A stretch of DNA of 64,000 bases. It comes from Trichostrongylus colubriformis (lineage: Eukaryota; Nematoda; Chromadorea; Rhabditida; Trichostrongylidae). Of the stretch, positions 12,766-25,038 are shown piece by piece. Each line of letters starts with the position of its first letter. Position 1 is the first letter of the stretch. Both the position numbers and the translations under genes were made by a program. The notes below the pieces were generated by a model. It was not told the origin of the DNA. It worked only from the letters and a program-made list of their open reading frames with translations, and did not search any database. The stretch is from positions 36,566,001 through 36,630,000 of the forward strand of contig OZ022256.1 in assembly GCA_963978905.1 (NCBI GenBank), given 5' to 3'.

Positions 12766-14123
12766 TGACTACTGGGAAAGAAGAGCAAGGTCAGGTAATG
12801 GCGCAGTCTTTGACATTCCCTCAGTTGGCAATGAGCTTTAGTTTTGTGCGAATTAAGGCATGCAAGGGCGCAATCGACTTATCAACGAGAAACACTTTGG
12901 ACCTTTCTCTCAAAAATAAAATCAGAATGGACAGCAATGAAATAGATCACTTGTAGTTATGGAAATGGAAGAAGACGGCTGATAGAACTCAATAGACGTG
13001 AGTTTCTCGGCATCAGACGGTTTTTCAGCTTTATTAGAGATATTTTTTTTACAAAAACGTACGTGTGCTGATAATTTCAAAGCATTTTCAGACTTAAAAA
13101 GAAATGAAGAGCCATAGTCTCATCTGAAAAGCAGCATGGAGGTGAAATGGGAGTTTGCGAAACAGAAAAAAAATGTCTGAAACTTTTCGCTGCTGGTCTC
13201 AAGAGCAGCTCCAGAATTTGGAAACTAACGGAGATGAGATGTGACTATAGTGCAGGACAAAAGGCGCTGCCATCGATACTGGATGAATGAAGCCTTTTTG
13301 AGCATTTCATCATAGCAAAACCAGGCTTGTCGACGCAAAAACATGGCCAAGCCTGCCGTCGTGCTCGAATCAAAGAAGAGTTTGAGGCGCTGTTTAAAGC
13401 AGGATTCAATAGCATAGAGCACCTTACTTCGGTACGCTCAGCTTTGCCAAGCATACTTTGTCAAGGTGCAAGGGTAAGAGAAATTCGCTGCAAAAGGGCA
13501 TGATTTACAGAAGATAAAGGCTGCTCACGACAAACAAGAAATTAAAAATGATATCGTAAGGAGAAATGAGGGAAGACAGAGAATTCGACATAAGTCGCCA
13601 GATTTTGTTCAGAAACACCTTCCTATAGAAGTTTGTCAAAACACGCCTCCGATTGGTGTGTTTGAACACAAGCCAAAGTTTATTCAAGGAAAGCAGTTGC
13701 CTTGTGGGCAAAGTCAAAGGCCTCCAATACTGCAGTTCCATAATGGAATAAAGCGACCCTGTCAACAAGACAAATTACGACCAAAAATGGCCGAAAATTA
13801 GTGGCGGCACGATGCCGTGCTTATCATTGAAAGCGCGCAGCGTTTTGATGGTTAAAAACATGGGGGATGATGAGGTGCTGTTGACGAGTACCCTAATGCC
13901 TGCGAGTTCAGACGAGGAGTTGGTCGACGAAAGAAGGCAGACAGCATCTACGAGAGAGGGGAAGATTCAGTTCCCGTTTGTTTGCCGCAGATGATGGAAT
14001 TGCATAGACTTTACCAGTCAGCCCACGGCCGACGGGAGCATTTCCGAAGAAAGCCCGAGTGAGGTTGCGCTACGAAGATTGCATTGATGGGCTGTAGTCA
14101 TTGATTCAACAATGAAGCAGCCG
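12766..14123. other. Unassigned sequence, no gene seen
   Basis: No repeats or recognisable exons. Short overlapping frames on both strands near 13225-13454 and 13505-13768 have no known motif. Confidence 0.35.
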
Positions 14124-14540
14124 TCAAAATCGCATTTTCAGTTCGTCGCCGTCTTCACGGTCCCACGCTGTCGGCTCGCACGCTTGTCCCGCCTTCATCC
14201 CCGTTGTCGTCGTCGTCGTCTCTTTAATATGCCCTCGAAATCGGCGTGCAAACAGACAATGATTGCTAGTGGGAGCGCGATGAAAGTCTGTCAGCGCCAT
14301 CGGATTAGCCAGAGAGCATGCGGTGTGTGGGTGGATGAAAAGGCAAAGGGTAAAAGTTGAGCAAATCGTGGCCGGATATGGCCAGGTGGATACGAATAGG
14401 TTAACTGTGAAAGGAAAACCATTGCCAGTAAACGAGATGTTGATGTAGCATAGAAACTCGGGCCAATCAAATCCATTGAGAGTTGGTAAATCTACTCCGA
14501 AGACGGTGGCAGCAACACAAATAGCTCTCACATTCTTCAT
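14124..14540 (-). CDS. Doubtful open frame, unknown
   Basis: A 138-codon minus frame beginning at a true ATG. The N-terminal half (FGVDLPTLNGFDWPEFLCYI and on) is moderately hydrophobic and could be coding. The C-terminal half runs through a GTC triplet microsatellite (14204-14221 on plus), giving a poly-threonine stretch that looks non-coding. No family was recognised. A frame of this length is near the chance limit for the window. Confidence 0.12.
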   Translation of the reverse strand: MKNVRAICVAATVFGVDLPTLNGFDWPEFLCYINISFTGNGFPFTVNLFVSTWPYPATICSTFTLCLFIHPHTACSLANPMALTDFHRAPTSNHCLFARRFRGHIKETTTTTTGMKAGQACEPTAWDREDGDELKMRF

Positions 14541-16260
14541 TCGGGCAGAAAGAGCCTGAGGCCTTTATGCCACTCATTAGCTCAGACTATATACCATACG
14601 AAATTTAGTCCTCTGAGGGCACCGATCAATAGGAAACATCGGTTCAAATTTCATAAAGACCACGTTGAGAAAGCTACGACTTTACGGTCGACTAATGGAA
14701 GACACCATGCATTGAATCTTTGGAAGGGATTGGGAGAGAGACCAGGAGAGGTGCCCTGAACTATTGGTATACCCACACGTGAATGGTCCAGTGGTGTGAG
14801 TACTTCACAACCGAAAATGTTCAAGATAATTGCTGTCCAGCATCTATTGTCCGACGAATTATGATGTTTTTCTCGGAAATTTTTACGCTATAAGGAAAAC
14901 ACGATATAAAGCTGATCTCATGAGGTAATTCTCATATAATTTTTGATTTCTAGGTCGAAAACAGCCAATTTAGTCGACAGTGCTACTTGGTCGGTTTTAG
15001 TATTGGAGATATTATTAGAGATATGAATATATGGCTCTCAAAGCGTTGCTATAAAATGCTTCAATATAAATTTCTTATTGAAGAATTAGAAATCCTTTCT
15101 TGGTTCTCTTAACTTCTTCAAAGACATCAGACAATATGGGAAGGTATTTGAAAATAGGATTGTAAGTGTGAAATCATTGACAAATACCAGCATTCCATGT
15201 ATGCTGAAGCCTTTACTCATAGATTGGCCAACTGTTTGATAATCACGCTATAGTTGTGAATGCCAATAAGCGATTGTGTCATATACTAAGAATAGGGTCT
15301 TCCTTAGATGCTGAAAACCCAGCCACCTTGATCAGTATCGAGTAATCGCAGTTGCTGGCAAACCGGAAGGATTCTTCGTTACTTGGGAACAGTTATGACT
15401 AGTTCTATTTGAGCGAGCCAATGAAGTGGTTTTTATGCAACTATAAAAATCGAACTTTGTAGAAAAATAGTCAGACATTCGATGTATTGCATAAATTCGG
15501 GAAATCTTAAGCCTAATTTAAATTGAGCAGCTACACTTGCATTGCTTGAAAGAAAAAGGAAAATTCGATCACAACATGTAAGCATACCGATGGACTATTT
15601 CCCGTTGTTGGAGCCAGACGTAATCTTCGTTCTCGCATTATGATAAACCATATAGAAGGAAAAGAAGACGTAGATGTCAACAGCCGTTTATATACGAATT
15701 AAAAATAACCAAATCAAGTCAATTTGGGTCTATAAAACAGGGAATGACGTCAGATCAAAGCATCCAGTGGGAAAACAGGTCGTCGAAACGAAGATTTCAA
15801 CAACCATACTCCATGCAACGTCGCGCTCATAACGGTTCAGACGACGACTGTCAGAGAAAGATCTGGTCTTTGGTGGTCGGATAGACGGCTGTGTTAGCTG
15901 TTCTTGGAGAACAGGTTACATTACCAAAGTACAGCCACCTCACCGGATCAGACATTCCGCCCTGAGCAGCCTTAGAGCAAAATGCTGGGAGTATTAGATA
16001 CGGCCGTAAGAATGGGTTCAACATCTACAGTGATCGCCTATTGGATTTGAATATTGGATAAACTCGGCTAAGTTATGAGAAGTACCGTCATCGCACACTG
16101 TATTGGCTCCTTTGACAAGCTATACCAAACACGAAGAAGAGCAGCCTCCTGGAGGAGTCATCCACGGAATTTTGAGTTCTTCTATTATCTATACATTTAT
16201 GCTGTTTTTGCTTACTACGGTCACATGCAAAGTTTCAGGCGAGAAAAAAAAAAGAATCCT
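14541..16260. other. Unassigned sequence, no gene seen
   Basis: A markedly stop-rich, AT-rich stretch (14541-16070) without long frames on either strand, consistent with intron or intergenic DNA. Confidence 0.4.
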
Positions 16261-16560
16261 GGTCAGATGGGACTTCTGAAAGTGACGTCTGTCAGGGTGA
16301 AGTATTCGAATGGGTGCGCCACGAGAGCCCTGGTAGCAAAGCGACGGTCATGTGGTCAGAGACGTAGTGTGAGAAGCAAAACAACGTATGTGCGAAAATC
16401 TAAACTGCGCTCTGCCCGCCGACGGCTCTTCCAATTGCGATTGGAGGGAATACAAACGAGTTGCTCCTTTTCCAGCTTTACGTTTTCTGCTTCGAAACGG
16501 AGGAAATTTCCTGAGTTTTTTCGTGTCTCTGTTGATGCACGTTATCTATTCAGGTGGCTC
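16261..16560 (+). repeat. Dispersed repeat R3, copy 1
   Basis: Homologous in the same orientation to 39090-39365. Shared strings include ACGGTCATGTGGTCAG, TTTTCCAGCTTT/TTTTCCTCCAGTTTTT, TTCTGTTTCAAAG-like and TGATGCACGTTATCTATT/TTATGCATTCTATTTATT. The copies are diverged with several small indels. It underlies most of a 182-codon open frame (16075-16623), which is therefore probably not a gene. Confidence 0.65.
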
Positions 16561-18121
16561 TCGAAGGAATTAGGATCATGGATGTTCCGTGGACAATATC
16601 TCTGCACGCTCCTGCGAAGATGACCACTAGAGAAAGGAAACGTTTTTCAGTGTATAAGGTCTCACAGCAACACAACCGATGGAGAATACGCAATAAAGGA
16701 TTTTTGGCACAGGCTCTTATCACAGGAGTGTGGCAGGCTCGATGATAGTGAAAGGAATGTCAGACAAGAGGCAAAGGTGATGCACATAGGTGAAAAGATC
16801 GACAAAGGGCCGTTTAACTGCACGTTTTCCTCAGCTAGGCTCACATCGATACAGTTCCTGCAGTGACACAACAAGGAACAGAAAAAAAGAGAAACAGAAA
16901 ATGCAGGTGTTGACGCGAGCCAAAACTCGATCCCTGACCACTATCCCCGTGTGCCACGATCTCCTTCCCCTGCGCAACCTGCGCATCGAAGGGTAAGTAG
17001 AGAGACCAGATATCAGACATCAAAGCTGTACTCAACCATTTTCGCATCCGAGAAAGAGGATGGGAATAACGGAAGGACCGCTATCTATGCATAGCATGAA
17101 CACCGAGTTTTCTTCAACGAAGACTTAGACGATAAAGCTGCATACTCGTGGACTGGTGGCTTAGAGAAATGATCACAGCAAGGGGATAAGCTAGCACTGC
17201 TACAGCAGCTGACGTCGTAAAAAGTCAGAATTGCTGTAAGTCCGTTCACTCTGAAATGAGCGCTGTTGGTTGTTTTCGGCTGTAGGCAAGGCTAATTTTT
17301 ATGATTCAGGACAAGTGAATAGAAAGTACGAAAGTAATCTAAGGTGACCATTTTTGGAATCTGCTTGATATTCGGTTTTTAAAGAATCGTTAAAAGGGTA
17401 GTCTATAAAACGACCCGCGGCTCTGATAGCAGTCATGTACTGACGAAGTAAGTTTGGCCTTGTCGACCATAAGTGGTAATGCTGCGCTTTGAACACTTGA
17501 ACAACATTAGTTCGGTCGTGAAACGAGATGAGAAATGAATCAGAACAACCTGAGAATCGCTAAAACGGTAAAACTGCGCGGCATGTCGGGTCGTTGCAAT
17601 CACTGCAAGTGATCACGCGCTAAATTTAACGTGTTTCTGCAGAAGAAATATAAATAGAGTTTCCTTTATGGTTCTTTCATGTTCTGATGAACAAGATGTG
17701 ATCAACATGACCTAGCGGGTCATGAAATATAAATAGCGTAACATGTTGACCGATATGTTTAAGTTTAGACGAGAACTTTAGGTGATTAATCAAAAAATTT
17801 TGAGCAGACCAACAACACAACAAAATCGAAACCCTCAGGCCCGTCTATTTTGAGCAAAGTGCATCTGAGCAGCCGCTCATTTTTGGCATTCTACACAATA
17901 TTCCGTTCCGCTTACCAATACTTATAACTGTCCCATAAATGCTAGTACACCACTCGGAAACTTCAAAGCACGTAGGAGCCTAGTAAATCAGGGGGTCAAA
18001 ACAACTCAGGTGATCCTAGACCATAGGAACATAGCCTACAAGAGCCTATAGCGGTGGCACGGCAAGAATTACTAATAGGCTAAGGGAGGGGGCTCTTGAG
18101 ATCCACACATTATGTGCTTTA
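16561..18121. other. Unassigned sequence, no gene seen
   Basis: A GC-richer patch at 16890-17000 gives overlapping frames on both strands (minus peptide DAQVAQGKEIVAHGDSGQG), not recognised. Two ATATAAATAG strings near 17648 and 17729 form a loose direct repeat. Confidence 0.35.
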
Positions 18122-18345
18122 AAGACAGCGGAAGAAGGAAATGGGAGAATGTGAAATATGAAAGTAGGAGTGCTTAGCAGTGTAATACTGAAAAAAGAGA
18201 GAAGTAAGACAGCGAAAAATAGAAGAAACAAGAATCCGAAAATCCCCTTCTCTTTCGAGCCCTTCTACGTCACTAGCCGGTGGGGTAGATTGCAAAGAGG
18301 CGAGTGGCTGAATCAAGCGGGAATCAGGAACTGGACTATTCGGAG
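18122..18345 (+). repeat. Dispersed repeat R1, copy at 18.1 kb
   Basis: Shares with 26271-26495 and 36945-37150 the order: CAGCGGA-like start, ATATGAAAGTAGGAGTG, a purine-rich block ending GCGAAAAA, then a pyrimidine-rich block, then GTCACTAGCCGGTGGGGTAG. No coding frame is conserved between copies. Confidence 0.7.
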
Positions 18346-20987
18346 CCCATCTGCCTGGAGGTTAGCCTGTGATGAGTAATCTTTGCGGAAGTGAATTCGA
18401 AATTTGAGGAATGGTGTTCAACGAAGGCACGATTGGACACTCAGGAGCCGTACAAAACAATGACACCAGAAGTCGTAAAAGACAAATTTTCACTGTTTCA
18501 GTGGCAGAGATGATGGGACGTCAAGTAGCATTGTAATCATTACAAGTTCGCGGATCGCCATCCCACCCACCCATCCCCTCTCCCTCCCCACACCCGCCAA
18601 ATCTTCATTAATCTGGCGTCAGTGAATTGACACCAGACTGCCTGGAAGGATGATTCATGAATTGCACATACGAAGCCCTCCGCTCCTCACTCGCCGCCCT
18701 CTTTGTAAGGCACATCGCATTCAAATGTCACCAAGATACTGAACAAAAGATGAATGCATGGCCCAAAAAGAATCGATCAAATCCAAGTGTTTTAGGTTTT
18801 CGCCACTCAACGAAAGTTTCCTTAGCGGAAAGTCGACCACTGTTCCTGATAAGCGTTGCGAACAGGACAATAGTGCTTATTGTTAGTGTCTCCCATTGAA
18901 ATAGTGGGATTAAGTAGTAATCGATAGCATATTCACAGACCGACCTTGCGATTGGGGCAGGAACGCTGAGCTGGACGCAAGCGATTTTGGAACGTCATTG
19001 CTCCATGTATACAGTTGAAAACAGTGGGGCGATAGCATAATACGAGTTATTTTGTAAATTGTTTTTTATATTCCGAAGCTCCTCATATATGGTGTCAATA
19101 AGTCAATCAATCAATCAATTCGGAATGCTCCGATAAACATCCCGACCACTATCGGGTGTAAAGAACGAACGAAACAACAAATTAAATCTCCTACCATTAC
19201 TATCTAACAGTGAAACTTTGGACTATTTATTGATTGGTGTGTCCATATGATTACATTACTTATGTGAATATGATAAACGATATAGGTGATAGAAGACGAC
19301 AGAGGGACTGATTCAAGTGAGCCACTCCGGGAAGTGCCATGTGATCACATCTCATTGAAAATCGTTTATTTCTAATTCAAAATCTCGTTGATGCACTCGA
19401 TCAAAAATGTATTTTTGGTATATGAAACGAACAATTTTCTCAGACAATTTTGGGCAAGATTAGCCAATTTGAAGGGAAGATTCCACAGAAAAAGCGAGCG
19501 GGTGAGTGGTAGCGGTTGCTTGGTGGTGACATACGTGGAGACACCAGAGAAGCTCGAATAGCTTTTTCCTTCCTTTTGCGACTTCAGCCGAGAAAATTCG
19601 CGTGTTGGAGGCGCCATAAATTGATAAACTCCATTTACCAGCTCCGTCATCATAGAAAAACTTCCTCATTTTATTTGATGACCCATACGTAGCCCAGTTG
19701 AATCATAGGCCTGCATTACGGGCAAAGGGCAAAAACTTCAGAAGTGAAAAGATGTTCATGAAGCAGACGCTCAACAAGATCTGCAAATGCTTGGAATTAA
19801 GCAAACAGCGTCGTCATGACGAACACAATGCTTGTTCATCAAGGAAGGTTGTTTTGTGAACAAAATACCAGTAATCTTTCTAATTGCGCGTTTGCTGAAG
19901 GGCATGAGTCAGCCACCTAATTCTTTTAGAATCTTTTGCACTTTTTGCGAAGCGATTTGTTGAATGTGACGTGGAATCAACGTCACGGCGACAGCACCTG
20001 TCACTTCAATTGTCCAGTTCTATGTAACAAATGGAAAGGGAAAAGGGTCAGATAACCAAAAAATAGGAGAGGGAGATAGGATAAAACCGAGAATAAAGGA
20101 AAACCGAGAAATATCAAGAATTTGTGGACTCGTATAAAACAAGGAGAAGCGGCGACAGGAAATTTCGGATGGAATGGAATTTTTCACACATGTTAAAAAC
20201 TCTGGTTTTTTGAGGTGACGGGAAGGAGGTGTTTCCAAACGGTGTCTGCAAAACACGGTATAGCATAGTGCCAAGAAAATGGCCGCTTTTGTACCGGCTC
20301 CCTTCCTCATTTTTGGAGGCTTTAGCAATACCACCCTGCCAGCCTCGCATCCAGTGCAATCACATCGTCCAAAGGACTAAACATGGATCTCGTGGATTCC
20401 TAGGCAGACGCTCTGGAGCCTTTCTGAACGTTAAAAGTGAGTCGAGATGCAACCATGTGGTCAATCAAATTTTCTTATCGATTGAATGTTATGGATAATA
20501 ACTTGTCGAATGGTCGAAGTAGCGGGCTGGAATTAAGCCAAGCCGAGGAAGTTGAATGCGTACACACTGCCTCGAATAGTAGAAAGCAAAGTCATAGTGC
20601 ATTTCCAGAGTCACATTAATCATTACACAGTCGAAAAGGCTTATTCAAATTTGTTCCAGGAAATCGTCATAAGCCATAATGAGGTTAGCAGTAGATCCGA
20701 AGGTAAGGGCAAATCAAAGATGCAAATGCTATGACATTCAAGCAAACGTGGGCAGCACGGAAAAGCGGGTAAAAAAATTGCAGAAAAAATCAGAAGGGAA
20801 TGATAGAAATAACAGAACATGTACCAGTAGGAAAGAATAAGATCTCTGAAGAAATTTAATTGTTTTGGTAAGTTTTTCATGCAAAAAAGGAACGAAAAAG
20901 TAAAATGAGAAGGGAACTGTCATCGTTACCAGAGGGATCAAAGAGCTCAATCGTCTTTCTGTCGACGACTGAGCCACTTATGATCCA
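18346..20987. other. Unassigned sequence with TCAA microsatellite
   Basis: A (TCAA)n run of about 17 bases at 19103-19119 ends a TATA-rich segment; short tandem tails of this sort often end RTE-type non-LTR elements. Purine-rich blocks at 20030-20130 and 20750-20910 generate hydrophobic antisense frames that are not genes. Confidence 0.35.
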
Positions 20988-21085
20988 CTTCTTTTTTCTA
21001 TGTATCTATTTTCTTCTTTTTCTTTATCTTTATATCTTTTTACCTATTTTCTTTTTTCTTTTCTTTATTTTTTCTATAAAATTTT
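20988..21085 (+). repeat. Polypyrimidine tract, about 100 bases
   Basis: Nearly pure T/C for about 95 bases, then TATCCTTCAG at about 21089-21098, which is a good 3' splice acceptor context. It may be an intron end or simple low-complexity DNA. The plus-strand frame across it (20905-21120) is a poly-Phe/Leu artefact. Confidence 0.8.
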
Positions 21086-22973
21086 CATATCCTTCAGGCA
21101 CATTGAGGAATATTCGCTAGATTTGTCAAAAATATGCAGCAGAACTGCTACTGTAGTAAGTGGAGAATGAAGAAGAAATAGAAAAAAAGTAATCGCTCGA
21201 ATGAAAATTATAATTTTTCAAAAGAAAAAAAACCAGGATGAGAAAAGGAAGGAAAAAAGATCTATGATGTAATCGATTCAATTTCAACTGTGAAAAGCGT
21301 AGGGTTCATAACAAATTTAATGTAGTGGCTCAAAAAACCGTTAGCTTGGAAGCAAAGGGTGCTATTCCGCCGCATGTTCGATAAAGTGAATTTGTGATAA
21401 AGGGTTTGGGATTCGACAAAAAACTCTGATAACTGGAGCGATGACGTAAAATTGGTTGAGAAAAGCTAAAAAAAGTGAAGGCTGAAAGGCGTGCCTTGGC
21501 CGGACAGTATAATTCGGATCCAGGAACATCTTTCAGTTAGAGATGGAAGGAGAGGTTTGAGCGCACAGGTCCCCAGAATTCAAAGGACACAAGGGCAAAA
21601 TAAGACAGAGCCAGTCGCTGCAGGGAACGATTTGGAGTTTATATTTGAATGGCGCGTAGTTATCGTTGGTAGATCTGCGGGCTTCTGCAAATGGGAAAAG
21701 TTCCACGATTTAAGTTCTATTGCATTAGAAAAAAAAAGAAAAAGGCATTGTACAAGCTAAAAGTGGAAAAGCTGGAGAAGTAATTGAGGAGGGTCAAGCT
21801 CGTGCCAAGCAGGAAATGAGCCGCATCGATACGACGCCATTCTGAAGAGTTTGACGTACGTCCCCACAACTGCCACCTCTGAAGAGATGAAGCCATATGA
21901 GTTTCCATCCACAGAAAGGTAAACCACGTCCTCAAGGCGGGAACAGCCAAAGTTATTAATCTCTAGACTCACACAAAACATCAAAAATTTAACATCTTTT
22001 AAACAAGATTTACTATGAAAAGTATTCGCATACGAATGAGAGAAGGGGGTATGAAAATGGCTATGATTATGAACATGGACTGTTAACCCCTACATAAAAA
22101 ATAAATAATATAGAACAAATAAAATGGTATGTGAATCAATAAAAGTGAACGAACAAAAACGATATTCCTATTTAATAAAATGGCTAACCAATCTTTCAAC
22201 AAAATCTCTTGTATTACATGACAAACTGAAAGAGAAGCCTACTGATGCTACACTAGAATACCCTAATCCTCAATAATTTGTGGGTCCAGGATCTAAGTGA
22301 CGTTTAAGGTCTGAGGAAAAAAGCAGAGTCATCCCTTCAAGTCCTAATATTTAGGTGAAATTCCGTCGCGGAACGTTGAAGTAGCACTCAGCCCTTGGGT
22401 GAACTCTCCCATATTTGAGCAAATTTCAAGAGTTTCTGAGGGGTGATGATCTACGAGTTGTACAACATGATCCTCATCTTCCACTCACCTCTAATCGCAT
22501 GGTTGCTTCAACCACAGGCGTTTGGTTATACATGAGCACGATTTGCAGGATTCGGCCTTCCGTCACCGCGGTATCCCAGCACTTTTCCCACTCGGGATAA
22601 ATGGTCTTCTTCTTCTGAACGAGTCGAGACTCACCTGAAGTGAAGTAGCTACCTTTTCCTCGTGGGACACAAGAGCTGAGTCATACTGTAATAGCGTCAA
22701 GATGTGAAGGACGGAAGAAAACGTGAGAGGTGATGAGGAGTTCGTGAAAGTCTTTGGGTTCAATGAATTAGGGTGAAACAGCCACTGAAAGGTCCTTCGT
22801 TTATAGTGTCTAAGCACCTATCTCACTACGGGGTTTTCTGAACTCCATCTAATATGTAGGATCCCGCCGTTCATCAGGCTATCACCACTGTGCAGGTAAT
22901 ATGTATATTGTAGAAGGGGTAGGAGAGTGGGTTTGGCCAGATCGGATATCCACTATCATTTATCATATACATA
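21086..22973. other. Unassigned sequence, no gene seen
   Basis: Purine-rich 21160-21260, then AT-rich DNA. An 89-codon plus frame (21491-21760) and its antisense neighbours have no recognised motif. Confidence 0.35.
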
Positions 22974-23717
22974 CAGGGGGTGCCAAAAAAAAGTAATTTT
23001 GTCTCCTCCACTTTCGACCCCATTTAGCCAAACTACAGTAAATTCTATTGAGGTATTCTCATCCCCAGAATCAAGAGCAGACCTAACTCTATCATTATAC
23101 TCCGTGGCAGCCTCCTGCACGAGCAGAAATGGGAGCAAGGAAAGACTGAACAAGATGTATCACCTCAACTGGGCAAAATCCGAAATTTCTTCGCCCTCTT
23201 TCACAACCTTGCTGACGTTCGTTCAATCTGGGTATCTAAGGGGATTCATACCGGATGGTGTTCTTTAACATTGCGTTTTTCCCGGGTTCCCAGCGCCCTT
23301 CGTTTCCAAGAGCCAAAACGTTCCCCTACCACTGAAACCCCTCCGGAGGCGGATTTGAGGCATGAAAATGATACTTTGGATCATAGCAGCCTTGTCCAAG
23401 CAGCAGGGGCTCTGTGACTTCCAAGAACCGAAGGGCCAACCCTCAGGAAGCTTCCCACAAAAGACCTACCACGGAGCTTGGCTCCACTGTTTTTAGCGAA
23501 TTTTTAAATGTAGGTACTCCGAAGCCCGACTGCGCCGAATGAAACCTCCATATTTTTATGAACGTGAACGTGAGGAGCCACAGCTTGTTCCTGCTTTTAG
23601 AGGAACATTTCGAGAATGTTTTGCCCCAATGCCTTTATCTCTTTCGTTTCCCTACGTTTTGTAAAATTGGCAGATGTGAGCCGTGGGCAAAATTACTTTT
23701 TTTTTTGGCACCCCCTG
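22974..23717. mobile_element. Tc1/mariner-like MITE, 744 bp
   Basis: The ends are inverted repeats of about 28 bp. The left end reads CAGGGGGTGCC, eight A, GTAATTTTG; the right end, on minus, reads the same with ten A. Both ends abut TA (22972-22973 and 23718-23719), the target of Tc1/mariner elements. No transposase motif (no D,D residues or helix-turn-helix) was identified inside, so it should be mobilised in trans. A minus-strand frame running out through the left end (22956-23153) could be a trace of a transposase C-terminus but is unrecognisable. The polymorphic poly-A in the ends suggests some age. Confidence 0.85.
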
Positions 23718-23730
23718 TATATCTACATGT

Positions 23731-23755
23731 CTACAATATATCTGATATATTGTAG
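23731..23755. repeat. Perfect 25-base palindrome beside MITE
   Basis: CTACAATATATC, a central T, then its exact reverse complement, 13 bp beyond the MITE end. The related string TATATTGTAG also occurs just outside the left side (about 22907-22916). Confidence 0.85.
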
Positions 23756-23997
23756 GCATACACAGCTGCCTTAATGATTTCGAAATGAAGGCAAATACGT
23801 TAAAGCCTTGGCCCTGATTTATTTTGACATCAGGTCATGGTTTACGCTTTTGGATGTGAACCCTTATGTCAGGATTTCGCATTGCGGCATGTCGCAAGCG
23901 AAGCAATGCGAACGAGCTATAGGCGCCATGTTGGTGGGTTCCAAAGCGATTACAAGTCAACTGCGTATTGCGCCCCCAGCACTACCGTGAAATCGCT

Positions 23998-24417
23998 CTA
24001 AGACCCAAATACCGCGACGCGCATAACGCACACAGACTGCGTCGCACGCCGATCGTCATTGTGCGAAATCCACATAAGGGTACACACCCGCGTTTTTCGA
24101 GAGGAGTTGGAGAAATTCAGCGGGAATGAGTTGGCAGATTGCACAAGAACCATGTAACAACGATTCGACAGTTTTTTCGTTGATACATAGCTAAACTTCG
24201 CTATGCTAACGTCACCCCTGTTGAACCCCACCTGGACACTTCCTACGATACCGTCATTTTGAAGGCACTGGGTATGAGAAGATGATCGAACACCAGAAAG
24301 AAAGACAGCGCTGAGCGGTGCGGTATTAGAGAAAAAATGAAATGGGCGAATATCTGTTAAACAGAACCTCTCTGGAACCCATTCAGCTGAGGTGTTTTTC
24401 ACGGCAGTGCAGTTCAC
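23998..24417 (-). CDS. Candidate decayed exon, unknown
   Basis: A 139-codon open minus frame starting at GTG. The peptide is non-repetitive and evenly composed (for example TDIRPFHFFSNTAPLSAVFL, later NRGDVSIAKFSYVSTKKL), more protein-like than most frames here. It follows another open minus frame (24546-24806) in the direction of transcription. No signal peptide, membrane segment or known motif was identified, and no host family was recognised. It could be a degraded gene or retroelement fragment; chance cannot be excluded. Confidence 0.2.
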   Translation of the reverse strand: MNCTAVKNTSAEWVPERFCLTDIRPFHFFSNTAPLSAVFLSGVRSSSHTQCLQNDGIVGSVQVGFNRGDVSIAKFSYVSTKKLSNRCYMVLVQSANSFPLNFSNSSRKTRVCTLMWISHNDDRRATQSVCVMRVAVFGS

Positions 24418-24545
24418 TGATTGGGAATCTGTAATGTGTAGCGGTCATCTGCAGCACATGACGCTGCCACGCGGATGCATAGCGTGGATGTCGGCCGACC
24501 TGCGTAGGATCTTAGCCCGCCTGCAGCGCCTTACACCATTTGCTT

Positions 24546-24806
24546 TCACCTTCTTCCTATTATATAGACTATTTGTCCCTCTGCACAACCATCGTACACA
24601 CACCTTTGCGAACGAGCGAAGGTGAAGAGATCAGCAAGAGGGACCTCTATTACAGCTCCCTGACGCGAAAACAGTGAATGTGCACCACATCTAAAGAGGA
24701 AGCTGAGCGCAAGGGCGATTTTTCCGTTTGCGATTATCAAATGCAGCTTGGGGCCTTCATCTGGGAATTTCTCGACCCCTTGGGCAGTCAATGGACCAGC
24801 TTCCAA
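24546..24806 (-). CDS. Candidate exon, unknown
   Basis: An 86-codon minus frame starting at TTG, with protein-like sequence (EKFPDEGPKLHLIIANGK, then ALALSFLFRCGAHSLF, then VIEVPLADLFTFARSQRCVY). The codons show more C or G in third position than the surrounding AT-rich DNA. It lies directly upstream, in the minus direction, of the 23998-24417 frame. No homolog was recognised. It may be the remnant of one transcription unit together with its neighbour. Confidence 0.2.
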   Translation of the reverse strand: MEAGPLTAQGVEKFPDEGPKLHLIIANGKIALALSFLFRCGAHSLFSRQGAVIEVPLADLFTFARSQRCVYDGCAEGQIVYIIGRR

Positions 24807-25038
24807 TAAGAATTTGCAGAACTGTGCAATAAAGTTAGACTCTGCTTAATCTTTGTCCCCTAATCCCCTCAAGTATACAGAAGCCGGACTGGAGCGCGAG
24901 AGTATTAAGCTCTAAGCAAGAGACTTTTCGTTGTCATCGCATCATTAAAACCCGCCTAATCTCTTTTTCCTGTGTCCTCCCAGCGGATTATGTCTTTTCT
25001 TCGAGTAGACACTCAGCAGAAAAGTTTATTCAAAGGAT

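Noticed and set aside
16075..16623. 182-codon plus open frame, the longest in the window
   Set aside because: Most of it overlaps repeat R3, whose other copy is not open, and the peptide is a basic, motif-free sequence.
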